From positions 744,001 through 808,000 of the forward strand of contig JANFOG010000009.1 in the NCBI GenBank assembly GCA_024336345.1: DNA of 64,000 bases. Direction: 5' to 3'. This document shows positions 54,254 through 64,000 of the stretch, piece after piece (the stretch's first letter is position 1; each line of letters starts with the position of its first letter). Origin of the DNA: Mariannaea sp. PMI_226. Lineage: Eukaryota > Ascomycota > Sordariomycetes > Hypocreales > Nectriaceae. The position numbers were made by a program, and so were the translations under genes. The notes under the pieces were generated by a model. The model saw nothing but the letters and a program-made list of their open reading frames with translations, had not been told where the DNA came from and searched no databases.

Positions 54254-56113
54254 TTAGTTACGGATGAAAGCATAGCAGTCATCCTTGTGCTCAAGGTGGC
54301 TGTGCTCGCAAGGCTTGGTCTCAGGACCAACAAGGTAGCGGCAGTTTCCATCCTGGGCCTTCTCGTCGAACTCAACAGCAAGGCAAACATGAATGTGAGC
54401 AATATCGCTGACCTTGACGTTAGCATCAAGAGTAAGAAGAGCACCGCGAGCTTGGCAGATGGCAAGGCAGTGGTTGACATCATGGGCATGCTCCTTCTCG
54501 CAGTCCTTGAGGTACTCCTTCTTGAGACCCATGTTGCAAAGGGGCTGGTAGTGAGTGTTGTAGTGCTGCTTGGAGGAGGACTCATAACCATTGTTTCCGT
54601 TGCTTCCAGAGACAGTGTAGTCGCCACGGACATTATAAGCGTTGTAACCGTTGCCAGTGCTGCTATGGCCGTTGCCATTCTGTCCAGTGTAGTGGCCATT
54701 GTTGGCGCCGTTGTTACCATGGTTGCCTCCGTTGTTGCTGCCGTTGTTGCTGCCGCTGTTACCACCGTTGTTACCATGGTTGCCTCCGTTGTTGCTGCCG
54801 TTGTTACCGCCGTTGTTACCATGGTTGCCTCCGTTGTTTCCGTTGTTGCTGCCATTGCCTCCGTTGTTTCCGTTGTTGCCACCGTTGTTGCCATGGTTGC
54901 CTCCGTTGTTGCCGTTGTTTCCGTTGTTGCCTCCGTTGCTGCCATTGTTTCCGTTGTTGCCACCGTTGTTACCGTTGTTACTGTTGTTACCTCCGTTGTT
55001 GCCTCCGTTGTTGCCATTGTTGCCGCCGTTGTTACCGTTGTTACCGTTGTTGCCTCCGTTGTTGCCGTTGTTGCCTCCGTTGTTGCCATTATTGCCTCCG
55101 TTGTTGCCATTGTTGCCTCCATTGTTGCCGTTGTTGCCTCCGTTGTTGCCACCATTGTTGGGCTTCTTTTCATCATCGTGGGTGAGCAGGTCAAGGTTGA
55201 TCAGAGGATTCTTGTCCTTGTTTGTCTTGCCTCCGACTTGAACATCAAGAATGCTGTTCAGAGCGTCAGTGAGAGCGGTCAAGTCGATAGCACTGTTTTG
55301 CTTCGTCTTCTTTCCGCCAACCTGAACGTGGGCGAGGGGGTCGTCTTCCTCAGCACGACGGCTGTGAGTACCAATAGTGAGACTAACGGGGGCGTTCTGT
55401 TTGACCTTCTTGCCGCCAGCCTGAACAATTGCAAGGGGCTTGCCCTCGCCAGTAAGAGCGGAGAGAGCAACGGGAGCACCAGTGTTGATCTTCTTGCCAC
55501 CGGCTTGGACGAAAGCCAAGGGTTTATCCTCACTACGGAGGTGAAGAACGTTATGGCCGTCAAGGTTGAGAGTGAGAAGGCCATCCTTGTTCAAGAGGCC
55601 GAGTTCAAGAAGCGACTTGTCACCATTCTTGCCGACCTTAGCGGTGACACCACCTTTCTTGCCACCGACGTCCACGTCGAGGAGGGATCCATCCTTGCCA
55701 ACCTGGAGACCAAGAAGAGGGTCGACGTTCACCTCCTGGTTGTGGGGAAGATGATGCTTGGGGGGGAGAGCACCCGTCTTGCGGAGATACTCCTCGAGTT
55801 GCTCTTTGGTGAGAAGACCGGCTGGAACAAGTAGGCCCAAGTCATGGGTAACAGTATTCTTCTGGCACACCTGATTGGGGACCTCATAGAGGCTTGCCCC
55901 ACGGCGATAGCTGGCCTTGGAATAAGACTGCTTTCCCTTCTTGTAGTTTGTGGGAGTGACGGTCACGTAGTCAGGACTCTGCGCAATCTTGTGGGGTCTC
56001 TTTGTCTGGATGTTGACATTGGGGCAGATGGAGAGATCGAGAAGGGCAGAGATATCAAGGAGACAGCCATTGTCACGGCTGAGCACCTGAAGCTGGGCGA
56101 TGATATCGGCCAT
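54254..56113 (-). CDS. Asn/Gly-rich repeat protein with VQxGGKK units and 8-Cys C-terminal domain; function unknown
   Basis: A single exon of 619 residues from the ATG at 56113. Four parts are visible. (1) Residues 1 to about 125, polar, with Cys 17, 30 and 83 and a helix GLLTKEQLEEYLRKTG. (2) Residues 130-310: imperfect repeats around V-Q-x-G-G-K-K (LQVGKDG/VDVGGKK near 137-153, FVQAGGKK 201-208, IVQAGGKK 229-236, HVQVGGKK 262-269, VQVGGKT 291-296), each after a PLA/PLL step, likely beta-strand units. (3) About 319-490: nearly pure NGGNNGN repeats. (4) About 520-619: a domain with eight Cys, ending in CEHSHLEHKDDCYAFIRN. No signal peptide follows this Met; the in-frame upstream leader has hydrophobic residues but no ATG. 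Composition suggests an extracellular, wall or matrix protein, but that is inference. No family was recognised. Confidence 0.8.
   Translation of the reverse strand: MADIIAQLQVLSRDNGCLLDISALLDLSICPNVNIQTKRPHKIAQSPDYVTVTPTNYKKGKQSYSKASYRRGASLYEVPNQVCQKNTVTHDLGLLVPAGLLTKEQLEEYLRKTGALPPKHHLPHNQEVNVDPLLGLQVGKDGSLLDVDVGGKKGGVTAKVGKNGDKSLLELGLLNKDGLLTLNLDGHNVLHLRSEDKPLAFVQAGGKKINTGAPVALSALTGEGKPLAIVQAGGKKVKQNAPVSLTIGTHSRRAEEDDPLAHVQVGGKKTKQNSAIDLTALTDALNSILDVQVGGKTNKDKNPLINLDLLTHDDEKKPNNGGNNGGNNGNNGGNNGNNGGNNGNNGGNNGNNGGNNGNNGNNGGNNGNNGGNNGGNNSNNGNNGGNNGNNGSNGGNNGNNGNNGGNHGNNGGNNGNNGGNGSNNGNNGGNHGNNGGNNGSNNGGNHGNNGGNSGSNNGSNNGGNHGNNGANNGHYTGQNGNGHSSTGNGYNAYNVRGDYTVSGSNGNNGYESSSKQHYNTHYQPLCNMGLKKEYLKDCEKEHAHDVNHCLAICQARGALLTLDANVKVSDIAHIHVCLAVEFDEKAQDGNCRYLVGPETKPCEHSHLEHKDDCYAFIRN
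54690..55165 (-). repeat. Tandem Asn/Gly codon repeats (AAC-GGN-like) inside the Asn/Gly-rich gene
   Basis: On the minus strand, units such as AACAACGGAGGCAACAACGG recur with third-position and unit-length variation over about 475 bp. Because each unit lacks T-initial stop codons in several frames, the opposite strand is also open for hundreds of codons (Val/Ala/Pro/Leu-rich shadows). Confidence 0.9.
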
Positions 56114-57488
56114 GATTAAGTATGTTATAACAATGCTGATTAAGAGAAAGACTGATGTGGAAGGAATGACTAAGCGGAGGAGATAAGAGAAGGAGAGAGA
56201 AGGAGGAGGAGTGTGAGTGATGATGATGAGAATGGATTTGGTTTGAGGCGAATACCTTACTCTCTTTATACTCGGATCTCTTATCAATCTCTACCTCGTA
56301 ACCGACCTCTTTCTCTGCATTGCCCTTTTCTTCGGAAGGGCGAGATGAGAGATCCAAAGGAGGTCGGTCTCAGATGCACCACGCAACACGTCCCAGGATT
56401 CAATTGCCCTTGAGTGACTCTCCGGGCCATGAGGCTGTCGTGATCAGGATGATTGGAGTGTCCAGCTCAGCCGAAGCTGTCGAGGAAGACTAAGTCGCCG
56501 AGACACCACAGCCCGCGGTTCCACCACGTCTAATGATCTTTTTATTTTTCCATGCAGACTCTATGGCTCAAAAGTACAGGTCTGGAATAATCTAGCAAAT
56601 CTCATACTCAGCTCTACGCACCCCCGTCATTTCGCATTCTGCGATCTGCGGAATGGATTGATGGCCGCCGTCAGGCCATGATGACAGACGCTACCGCCCT
56701 GCGTCTGGCCTATTCTAAGGCGCACCGTGCCTGCATCAAACAATCTCGCTCTTCACGCAAGGGAGATACAACAAAGCTTTCGGTAATATTATTGTTGTTT
56801 TCTATGTACTCCCTTTCCAAGGCCCCCCCCCTTGGAGAACACCCCCCGTCGTGTATTTTCGTGGGGAAAGCCCCCTCTTGACTTTCTTTCCTTTTTCACT
56901 GTATTTTTGCACTTATTTGCGGCAAAAGCAAATTAGCGTTTGAATTCAACAGGAGACGCTGAAGGTTCAAAAGGGCTTTGACAAATATCAGGTCTATGAC
57001 TTGATTCACAATATGGCCGCAACTGAATCAATCTATCCCAGTTGAGAGGTAAAAAGTCCGCTATCAGCGGGACATCATGCCTTTTGCTCTCCACTACCAG
57101 CACATTCTAAGCCTTGCTCGCTTAAATTGGTTTGCACTGGCCGTCACTCCTCAGGCAGGTCACTGGTCTTTTTTTGTTTGTTCATGAAAGCGATTCTCAT
57201 GTTCTTACTGCACTCGAAATAATGTGCTCGGCGATATATTTGAGTATATTGAAGAAATTAATTGGAGGGAGGAGGACTGTCAATGAGAGGTCTTGAGTTC
57301 TGCTTTGCTTTGCTCGGCTCCAGTGATTTGCTTCGACGTGGATCAATCCCTTTTCGTTGTTTTTTTCTGGTTCTTCACCTGTCTCATTCAGTACCAAACA
57401 ATTCATTGTCAAGCCCCAGAGAGAGAGTCCAACTTAGGCAAGTCCCATTTCATGCTAGTGAACATCTTATTACGGACTACGTCTTGTT
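56114..57488. other. Intergenic region
   Basis: Promoter side of the Asn/Gly-rich gene, then AT-rich sequence with poly(C) near 56822-56850. No gene recognised. Confidence 0.5.
56263..56270 (-). promoter_or_regulatory. TATA box of the Asn/Gly-rich gene
   Basis: TATAAAGA read on the minus strand, 150 bp upstream of the ATG at 56113, followed by an ATG-free pyrimidine-rich leader (CTCCTCCTTCTCTCTCCTTC). This is the layout of a strongly expressed fungal promoter. Confidence 0.5.
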
Positions 57489-58138
57489 TCATTGATCAAG
57501 TTTCAGATCTTCAAAAGACTTCCTGTTCTCAAGGAGTCGTTCCAAGGGCAAGAATAACTTCTCTCCCTCCAACCCGGCACCCTGTAAATGGGGATTAATG
57601 AATCGTTTCAGGTCATCCCAGCTCTTCCAATGCCATCCCTCGCATTTTTCGGGTTCCAAGACCTAAAGGCAAGGGGTTAGTATCTCTCACATTATTATCG
57701 GCCAGAGGGCGAGAGGCGAGGTCGGGTCAGAAAGCGAGGGCGGGAAACGAGGGCACTGGGCACTTACTTGAGGCTGGGCGTGTTTGTCTCTCATCTCACA
57801 CAGCACAAACAGCGTAATGTAGTGCTTGCGGTCTTCATGGAAGACGGTGTTTGTAACGGCGCCGATTTTGACGCCACGGACCTCGAGGCCCGTCTCCTCA
57901 AGCGCCTCACGCTCGGCGCAGACGAGCACGTCTTCACCATATTCGAGATGGCCGCCTGGCAATTGCCACGTTCCTAGGTGTACAGTCAGTGTCTATATTC
58001 TAGTAATACCGCAATCCAAGCTGATGGTCACTTACCGGCGCCATGGCTTCCCAGGCGCTTGCCAGCGACTACTTTCCCGTCCGGGCTGTAGATGATAGCA
58101 GCCACGCCAACGCGGGGGTGAGGGTTCTCCGTTGCCAT
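57489..58138 (-). CDS. Nudix hydrolase, NUDT15/MutT-like
   Basis: Three exons (58138-58036, 57973-57768, 57662-57489) encode 160 residues; introns are 62 nt (57974-58035) and 105 nt (57663-57767). Joins restore SHGAG-TWQLPGGHLEYGED and HAQPQ-VLEPEKCEGWHW. The Nudix box GHLEYGEDVLVCAEREALEE-TGL fits G-x5-E-x7-R-E-U-x-E-E-x-G-U exactly, so metal-dependent hydrolysis of a nucleoside diphosphate-X substrate is expected. The PRVGVAAIIYSPDGKVVAGK start and the GTWQLPGGHLEYGE and WHWKSWDDL features are those of the NUDT15 (MTH2) group, which degrades oxidised or modified (deoxy)nucleoside triphosphates. No targeting signal; probably cytosolic. The substrate is inferred from the group, not shown. Confidence 0.93.
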
Positions 58139-60182
58139 GGTTGACGAGGTGAATGCTTAATACTTTCGACGCGAAAAGAAAAGAATAATAATTTACAGCT
58201 CCTTTGCTAGTTTTGGCAGTGAGGAGGGGAAATTTTGATGATAATCTCCCAATCAGTTGAATCTCAAAAGGCTGAGTCATCGGTGACTGATAGGATTGAC
58301 AATAGGGTAATCTGTAGATTGTATGTAAGTACACGGTCATTACCAACTTCATTTAGACTTGTCTTCCTTAATTATGTATCACGGTGCATTTGATATAGAA
58401 ATCTAGATATTGTTTTCTTTTTCTACTTAAAATCCGTAGGATACATCATCTATTCGCGATTACTTTTACACTGAGGGATTTTGGGTATTTGGAGCATCAG
58501 AAAACCCAGCTATCAACTTGGATAATAACCAATAAGGTACATCATAGGGTAGGCGAGCAAGTCAAGAGCGCATACAGATCAGCCAGCCCAACTCGGATCG
58601 CTTCACAGTCGTAATTACTCGCTCAATTGCTCTATAATTCTTGCAATTGCTCTAGTCGATAACTTCTACCAGAGATTGCGCCCATCCTATGCACTCCTCA
58701 TCACAAGCACCCACTAATAACCATTCATCCAATAGCCTCGTGGCGATCCTCAACACATCTTGTAAATCAAATTAGCAGTCCTCGAGAAGCTGTTGGTGTC
58801 AATGCATAGCGCGCTACGGCAGCAATCGAAACGGAACTTTCTTTCGAGTCCGCTCACTCGGGGCATGCATGTCGCAGACTCAACTCAGATCAGGTGAAAT
58901 TTCCTCGCACAAGGAGCAAAACACAGGCCAGGCCTCCCTGCAACCGACCGCCCCTCGAGACCACGAACCGGGGCTCGCTAGGTAGGTACGCCCAGTAGGA
59001 TAGTTTGCTGGGTGAGTTAGGCCCAAGGAACCCGGCGCCAACGCGCTGGAAACACCCTCACGCGATCTGCTGCACGAGATTGGATGTGGAGAGGTGTCTT
59101 GGACTAAGTCAGGGGTGATCAGCAGTGTCAACGAAATAAGTTTCGTGCTGGAGTTAGTGCAGGGCGAGGTTGTGTATGTCTGGGCTGAAAATCTATTGTA
59201 GAAAGCCAACTAATATCTGCATGTCTGAGTCTGTACTTCATACAAGGATAACAATAAATCTACGTAACTGTTCGTTCATGTGCGTGGATTGCCATTGTCA
59301 AAGAAACAACGCCGAGCTGAGCTGATTTCTGCACAGCTCCGTCTAGTTTTAAAACACCCCCAAGCGCCTCCGGCTCAAACCAAATAAAAAAAAAGAAAAA
59401 AAGAAAAAAAGAAAGGGTTCCTTCTCACAACTCCAACAGGATAAAGCTGTTTCCCTCACAAAGATCGCAACGCGGGATACCGATGCTGACCGTAGGCATC
59501 TGGATCAGGGTCCAAGCCTCTCTAAAGCCGAATTTTCTTTTCTGTCTCATCCTCACATACGTAAATAGCGAGCTCGCCTGAGGTCGGGGCAGATTCTAGT
59601 TGTTGATTGTTGATGACCATGTCTGATACACCGACTTTGCAGAAGTTCTTGTCAAGCTTACATCAAGACCTTCGAGAGGGTCTCGTGGTCGGCGAGCATC
59701 TCGGCGTGTGAGTGCGACAATGAGAGTCGGTTCTCTACAATGACAACCTCCCGCGACAGCTGGCAACTGTCTCGTTTTGGCAACCGCGGGCTGCATCTTC
59801 CACTGTTGCGCACACTCCTCGCTAGACCTCCGTCATTGGCGTGTTTGCGCGGATGGAAGACTCACATATCTCGGCTGAATATGAAATGCAAGCAGTGGCA
59901 ATGTCGAGGTGCTGGGTTATGTCGGCGAAACCCAGCCTCCTGTGTATGATGCAAGGCGGGTTTTTGAATCCTATAGGGGTCTGCTGTAAAGGAAATGTGA
60001 TCGGCCTACAACAACACGACGAAAGCAAACGTGATTGAGCGAGAGAACTGACTCCGCCCATGCATATCAAGAAGCCGGTCAAAGCCCAGCCGCAAATGCT
60101 GCAAATGAACAGCGAAGACTAGCACATCTCATCAATCGCTTTCAGCGTCATTGATAGGCCAACCCTCCGCTACGTCGGGCAG
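58139..60182. other. 2-kb intergenic region
   Basis: Contains a CTAGGTAGGTACG motif (58978-58990) and a purine-rich A/G tract (59385-59417). Frames at 58880-59209 and 59822-60082 (minus) lack family features. No RNA gene recognised. Confidence 0.5.
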
Positions 60183-62718
60183 TCACGGGAATGGCTGAGA
60201 GGGGGCGAATAGGCCATACAGCGCGTCCTGGGAAATGTCCTTTTCTTGGTCATTCAAAAAGTCCAGGAGACCTGGCGATGTTCCCCAGACAGGGTCAACA
60301 TGGTCAATGACGCCACTCACATAATCAGGGGAGACAGTGTGCATATATGGTGCAGCAGGGTGCGGCGCCGGCGCCGGTGCTAGTCCTGGCGGTGGGGGAG
60401 CAGAAGGCGTCATGGTGAGGGGGAAGAAGAAGCTCTCATCAAGGCCAGCTGGGTGTGGTTGTTCTTGACCTGCTGCGCTTCCTTCTTTGATGCTAACCTG
60501 GAACTCGCGGACCATATCCTGGAGAACACTCAGAGGTTTCTTCAGACCAAAGTTGCAGCCAAGCTGTAGTTCACTCAGACAGGTCCAGAAGAAGGAGATG
60601 GGCTCGGTAAACTGGCCTCTCTCCCGGCGCTCCTGGCGAAGGATAGCGATAACGGCAGAGTAGACGGCATACGAGAGTAGAAAGGGTGCTCGGCGTAGGG
60701 TGAAGGATGTACGATATCGTCGAACAAGCTTTTGAATCATCAAGGCACTTTGAATGCAGGCTTCCTCGCCCCGCCGCTTTGCAGTTTCATCTGAATGTGT
60801 TCGAAGATGACCTTCTTCCAAAAAGGCACGATGGAGCAAAATGTTCATGGCATGAAAGGTCGTACTGTCATCAGCGCGGTTAGCATTACGTAGGTGGGTC
60901 AGATCATAGTGGGATGCCTTACTGTGGGGTGATTTGGTGGGGAGGAGGCGTGATAGTGAGGGTATCATCAGGGTCAAATCGTAAGTGAGCAGGGAGGCTG
61001 CTTTGCCATTTCGAAAGCTCTCTCTCGATCGCGGCTTTCTTTTCTAGGAGGTACTCCGCAGAATGCTTAACGCACTGAATACCGTACAAATCGTTGATCC
61101 TTGTCGAGATTTGTAGTAAACGGACCAAGCTGCTGAATGTCGACACCGCATGGGCGGGCTGGGGGCCGTAAGGCGGCGGCGCCTGCGCTGGCGACTCGGG
61201 GTCCGTGTACGGCTCCCATTCCTCAAGTTCCTCAAACGTATCTAGCAACTGTAGCGGCACCCTGGCTTGCGCGGATGCAAACATGCAAGGGCGTCCGAGG
61301 TACAGTGCTTGGGTGGCATCAGTAGTGAAAGCTGCCCAGTAGAGTCGTTTCCGCATCTCCTGTTCCAAGTCCCGACGCAACTTGCGCTCATTACTTACAC
61401 CAACCGTGCTCTGATAGTCGGGCCCAAGCATCAAGTGGCACCCCAAGTCGATGATCATGCGATGAGCAGTTCCAGAAAGACTCCAGCCTGCGCTGGGTCG
61501 GCCCTGGGAAACGAGTGACACACTCGTGAGTAGTAGTGCGAGAGCTGACGGAATGCTAGGCTTGTCGAGCTCATCGATAAGCAGTTGGCGGAAGCGATCA
61601 TAGAATCGTCTGCCGACACTTCCAGGGTCTTCCGGGTCAGCACGTAGACAGAGCCGGTCGCTATAGAGGGAGGTAGAGTAGAAAATGGCGTTGAGTAGCA
61701 GCTTATTGACAAAGGGACCGCCGCCACTGGCGAGACTGTCCATGAAGGCAGGCCGGTAGGATATGAGATACGCGTAATGTTGGCGGTTGAAGTGCAAGTC
61801 AAGTAAGTGCTTGGCCAACTCGGGAGAACAGCCATCTAGATCCATCAAGTCTTTAGGTTGTCTAAACATTCGAGCTTCTCGTTGCCGTTGCAATGCCGCA
61901 TTGCTTATTAGGCGAGCTTTGGAGGCAGCGATGGCATCGTCGCCTTTGCGGGTCATTGTGGATATGTTTTCTCGATGCTGCGCGCGAGAGGTTGGATTCA
62001 TGATACTGGCAAGGCCGTGAACAGCAGAAACGTAACCGTTCTCGTGGAACACACCGGCGACTCGGGCCTCACTCGGTGAAAGGCCACTGGCTCCGTCACC
62101 GCCGTCGTTACTAATTGGGCGTGGAGGTGCCTTTGAACCCGATGCGGTATCTGAGGTATCCTGTTCGGTTTGATTAGAGGCAGAGAGGATGGCATTGAAG
62201 CTGCCAACTGGTGGCTTCGTATCGGGGTCGGTCGGGCCTACAGAGCTTCTTGGAGGCGAAGATAGAAAGTTTGCGCCCATGTCATGACCAGTGGTAGAGG
62301 TGCTTGGAGTTGGCAGAGGGCTTGCAACCGCGGCGGTGGAGGCCAGGCGACTCAGGCCGTGGGAGGTATAATCGAGGGACATGCGCGATGAGCTGCCAGT
62401 ATCCATGAGCTCGGCTGTCCATGCGTCCTGCATCTCAGCAGTAAGAATCCCGGAAGTCTTCATGTGATCGAGCATGGCGGCAACAGTAGCCTCGAGGCTC
62501 TGGACCCGAGCGCGTGACGGTCGTGGTTCTCGGCGAGCATCGTGAGGGTAGATGCATGGTAGGTTATTGTTGGTACATTCGACACACTGAGGACGGGCGC
62601 CGTCGCATCGGACTTTCTTCTGTCGGCATGGGGTGCAAGTCTTGCAAAGGGTGCCGCCGGGAGAGACCCGAGAGATGCGGTTGTCTCGAGGACGCTTCGT
62701 GACCTTGGAGTTGGTCAT
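60183..62718 (-). CDS. Zn(II)2Cys6 transcription factor, NIT4/fungal_trans type
   Basis: Exons 62718-60923 and 60864-60183 (58-nt intron splitting a His codon, ITP-H-TTFHAMNILLHRAFLEEG) encode 825 residues. The zinc cluster Cys are 28, 31, 38, 45, 48 and 55 (CTPCRQKKVRCDGARPQCVEC). A short coiled coil follows (RVQSLEATVAAMLDHMK). The fungal_trans domain covers about 310-620: AKHLLDLHFNRQHYAYLISY, RPAFMDSLASGGG, LLTSVSLVSQGRPSAGWSLS, GTAHRMIIDLGCHLML and EMRKRLYWAAFTTDATQALY. This order resembles the nitrate regulator NIT4/NirA group and its many paralogues. The C-terminal 90 residues are Pro/Ala-rich and acidic. The ATG chosen is the only one ahead of the cluster in frame; the preceding in-frame sequence has none. 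Target genes unknown. Confidence 0.92.
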
Positions 62719-64000
62719 TTCAATGGTGCGCAATCGCCAGCGTGGCGCATGCGTTGGGAAAAAAGGCGAGAAAATTCGAGCAAGAGGTGAGGGTGAGAAG
62801 AAAAGTCGTGATGTTACTCAACGGTGTTGAAGGTGACGGAAAAGCCCCGTTAAGGGTGCGTCCCGCAAGGACCCCAGGTACATTCCATGACAAACCCAGC
62901 CTAGAAGCACGTTAGGTGGCGGGACAAGTGCCCGAAAAGAGGGACCAGCCAAGGCGTCTTCTTCCGCTGACAAGTGACAGGAACAAGGCAAGCCAGTGAG
63001 GTACAAAGCGGGGAGTCATCGGACCACCGTTTTTTTGGGGGTGGATCCCACCACGATCACCCGTAATTGCAATTGCAATTGCAAAGACAAAGAGGGTGCT
63101 CATCGCTAGAGGTTGTGTCCCCCACTGAACTGCAGGGCGGTAACCCACTGAGTTCAAGCCTAAGCGTATAGGTGCCACCCAAGTCCGGGTCTACCCGACT
63201 TTCTTTCCGTGACATGCCGGGGTCCGGGATGGAGGCCGTGTCACCGAGGCGAAGGTGTGGTGGTGACTCGATTTGCTACGAGGTGAACCTTGTACGGATC
63301 ATTGGAGCGGTAAAAGCCGAATGCATGCGCTGCGCTGCACTGCATTGCAATGCAATGGGTGTGTAAAACGGTGAGAACAGACATCCAGACACTGTACAGA
63401 TGCCGAGGAGCGGATGTCGCTGCTGCAACGGGCCCAAGGAGGTCGAGGTCGGCTTCTGTGCCTGGCTTTGTTCTGAATGGAATATTGGCGACTTGCATTG
63501 TTTGCTCAACCCCTACATCATTAAACGAGGCGCATACGAAATACAGAGTTACAGTACTCATCCATTCGAGATCAAAACAACCATAGTACTGATGAGTTAC
63601 TTGCACGAGTTCAACCATCGTCGGCCAGTGATGTCGGCATTTTTCGCCGGTCGGGGCGGCTTTCATCCCCCGCGGCCGACACCAGGCTTAGCGCTAGCTT
63701 GTGTGTCTAGCTACAGTAGGCTGCCGATGGTAACGGCACTATGTGCCATTCATGGTCGGCATTTCGCACTCACTTATTGAACCTATCAGAGATTGCCCTA
63801 GATAAATGTCGAGCGATACTCGATTTGGTATGAACTACGTTTATGCCGGATACACCATAACTACATAGTATCTGCTTTGTGTACTATAGAGTATGTAGTC
63901 TCTGCATCAGGAAGCTGGGCATGGATCCATTGCATCCCTCAGAAGCTTTGATTCGGCGTTGCTGTCCAGGTTTTTTTGTTGGTGTGGATGTCAGCTTGGG
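62719..64000. other. Intergenic region at the right end
   Basis: Likely promoter of the NIT4-like gene. It includes a triple TTGCAA-type repeat (AATTGC)n at 63064-63082 and a GCATTGCAATGCAATG stretch near 63339-63356. The remaining frames (for example 63400-63780 plus) look random. No gene crossing the right edge is recognised. Confidence 0.5.

Noticed and set aside
54699..55241. A second long plus-strand frame (Leu/Pro-rich) and a minus-strand Thr/Ala/Met-rich frame over the same tract
   Set aside because: Same cause: repeat-driven open frames in several phases.
54095..55834. A 579-codon plus-strand frame rich in Val/Ala opposite the Asn/Gly-rich gene
   Set aside because: It is the antisense of the NGGNNG codon repeats, which exclude stops on the other strand. 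Composition is monotonous and has no family features outside the repeat; the minus-strand gene has a TATA box, a coherent domain layout and Cys spacing.
63400..63780. A Cys-containing plus-strand frame of 126 codons near the right end
   Set aside because: Cys spacing is irregular, there is no signal peptide, and neighbouring frames on both strands are open to a similar extent.

Overview
The window comes from the nuclear genome of a filamentous ascomycete, most likely a sordariomycete and possibly a member of Hypocreales. The evidence is short spliceosomal introns (about 55-180 nt) with GT..AG ends and CTAAC/CTGAC branch sites, three Zn(II)2Cys6 regulators, a fungal NACHT-type NLR, an ACS-family MFS permease, a P450, a tRNA-Tyr with a short intron, and well-preserved single-copy eukaryotic housekeeping genes. 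Nothing bacterial, viral or organellar is seen. The order-level placement is inference from overall resemblance, not from a search.

Layout. Left block (1-26 kb), mostly housekeeping: 3' part of TIM50 (+), a possible small secreted protein (-), a GNAT acetyltransferase (-), a Ted1/Cdc1-type ER metallophosphoesterase (-), a small uncharacterised protein whose ATG stands alone in its own exon (-), a Tim17/22/23-like membrane protein (+), proline dehydrogenase PUT1 (+), KEOPS subunit CGI121 (-), a large Zn2Cys6 factor (+), a BuGZ/ZNF207-like zinc-finger protein (+) and a kinesin-8 motor (+).

Middle block (27-45 kb), accessory in character, with wide AT-rich gaps: SDR oxidoreductase (+) and an ACS-family MFS permease (-) converging on each other, an NLR without recognisable C-terminal repeats (-), an NmrA-like NAD(P)-binding protein (-), a Upc2-like Zn2Cys6 regulator (+), a SYLF/Ysc84 lipid-binding protein (+) and a cytochrome P450 (+). 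A tRNA-Tyr (-) lies just beyond, at 46 kb.

Right block (46-64 kb): the SEA-complex/GATOR2 WD40 protein RTC1 (+), a Vps38/UVRAG-like autophagy/endosome subunit (-), an Asn/Gly-rich repeat protein of unknown function (-), a NUDT15-like Nudix hydrolase (-) and a NIT4-like Zn2Cys6 regulator (-).

Exon boundaries were set by hand, choosing splice sites that keep frame and restore family-typical sequence; every joined reading frame was checked to be divisible by three. Transcript ends were not determined. No transposon, CRISPR, rRNA or telomere repeat was recognised. The items most worth follow-up are the Asn/Gly-rich protein with its repeated VQxGGKK units and 8-Cys tail, the repeat-less NLR, the possible ubiquitin-fold protein with a 3-nt first coding exon, and a GC-AG intron in TIM50.
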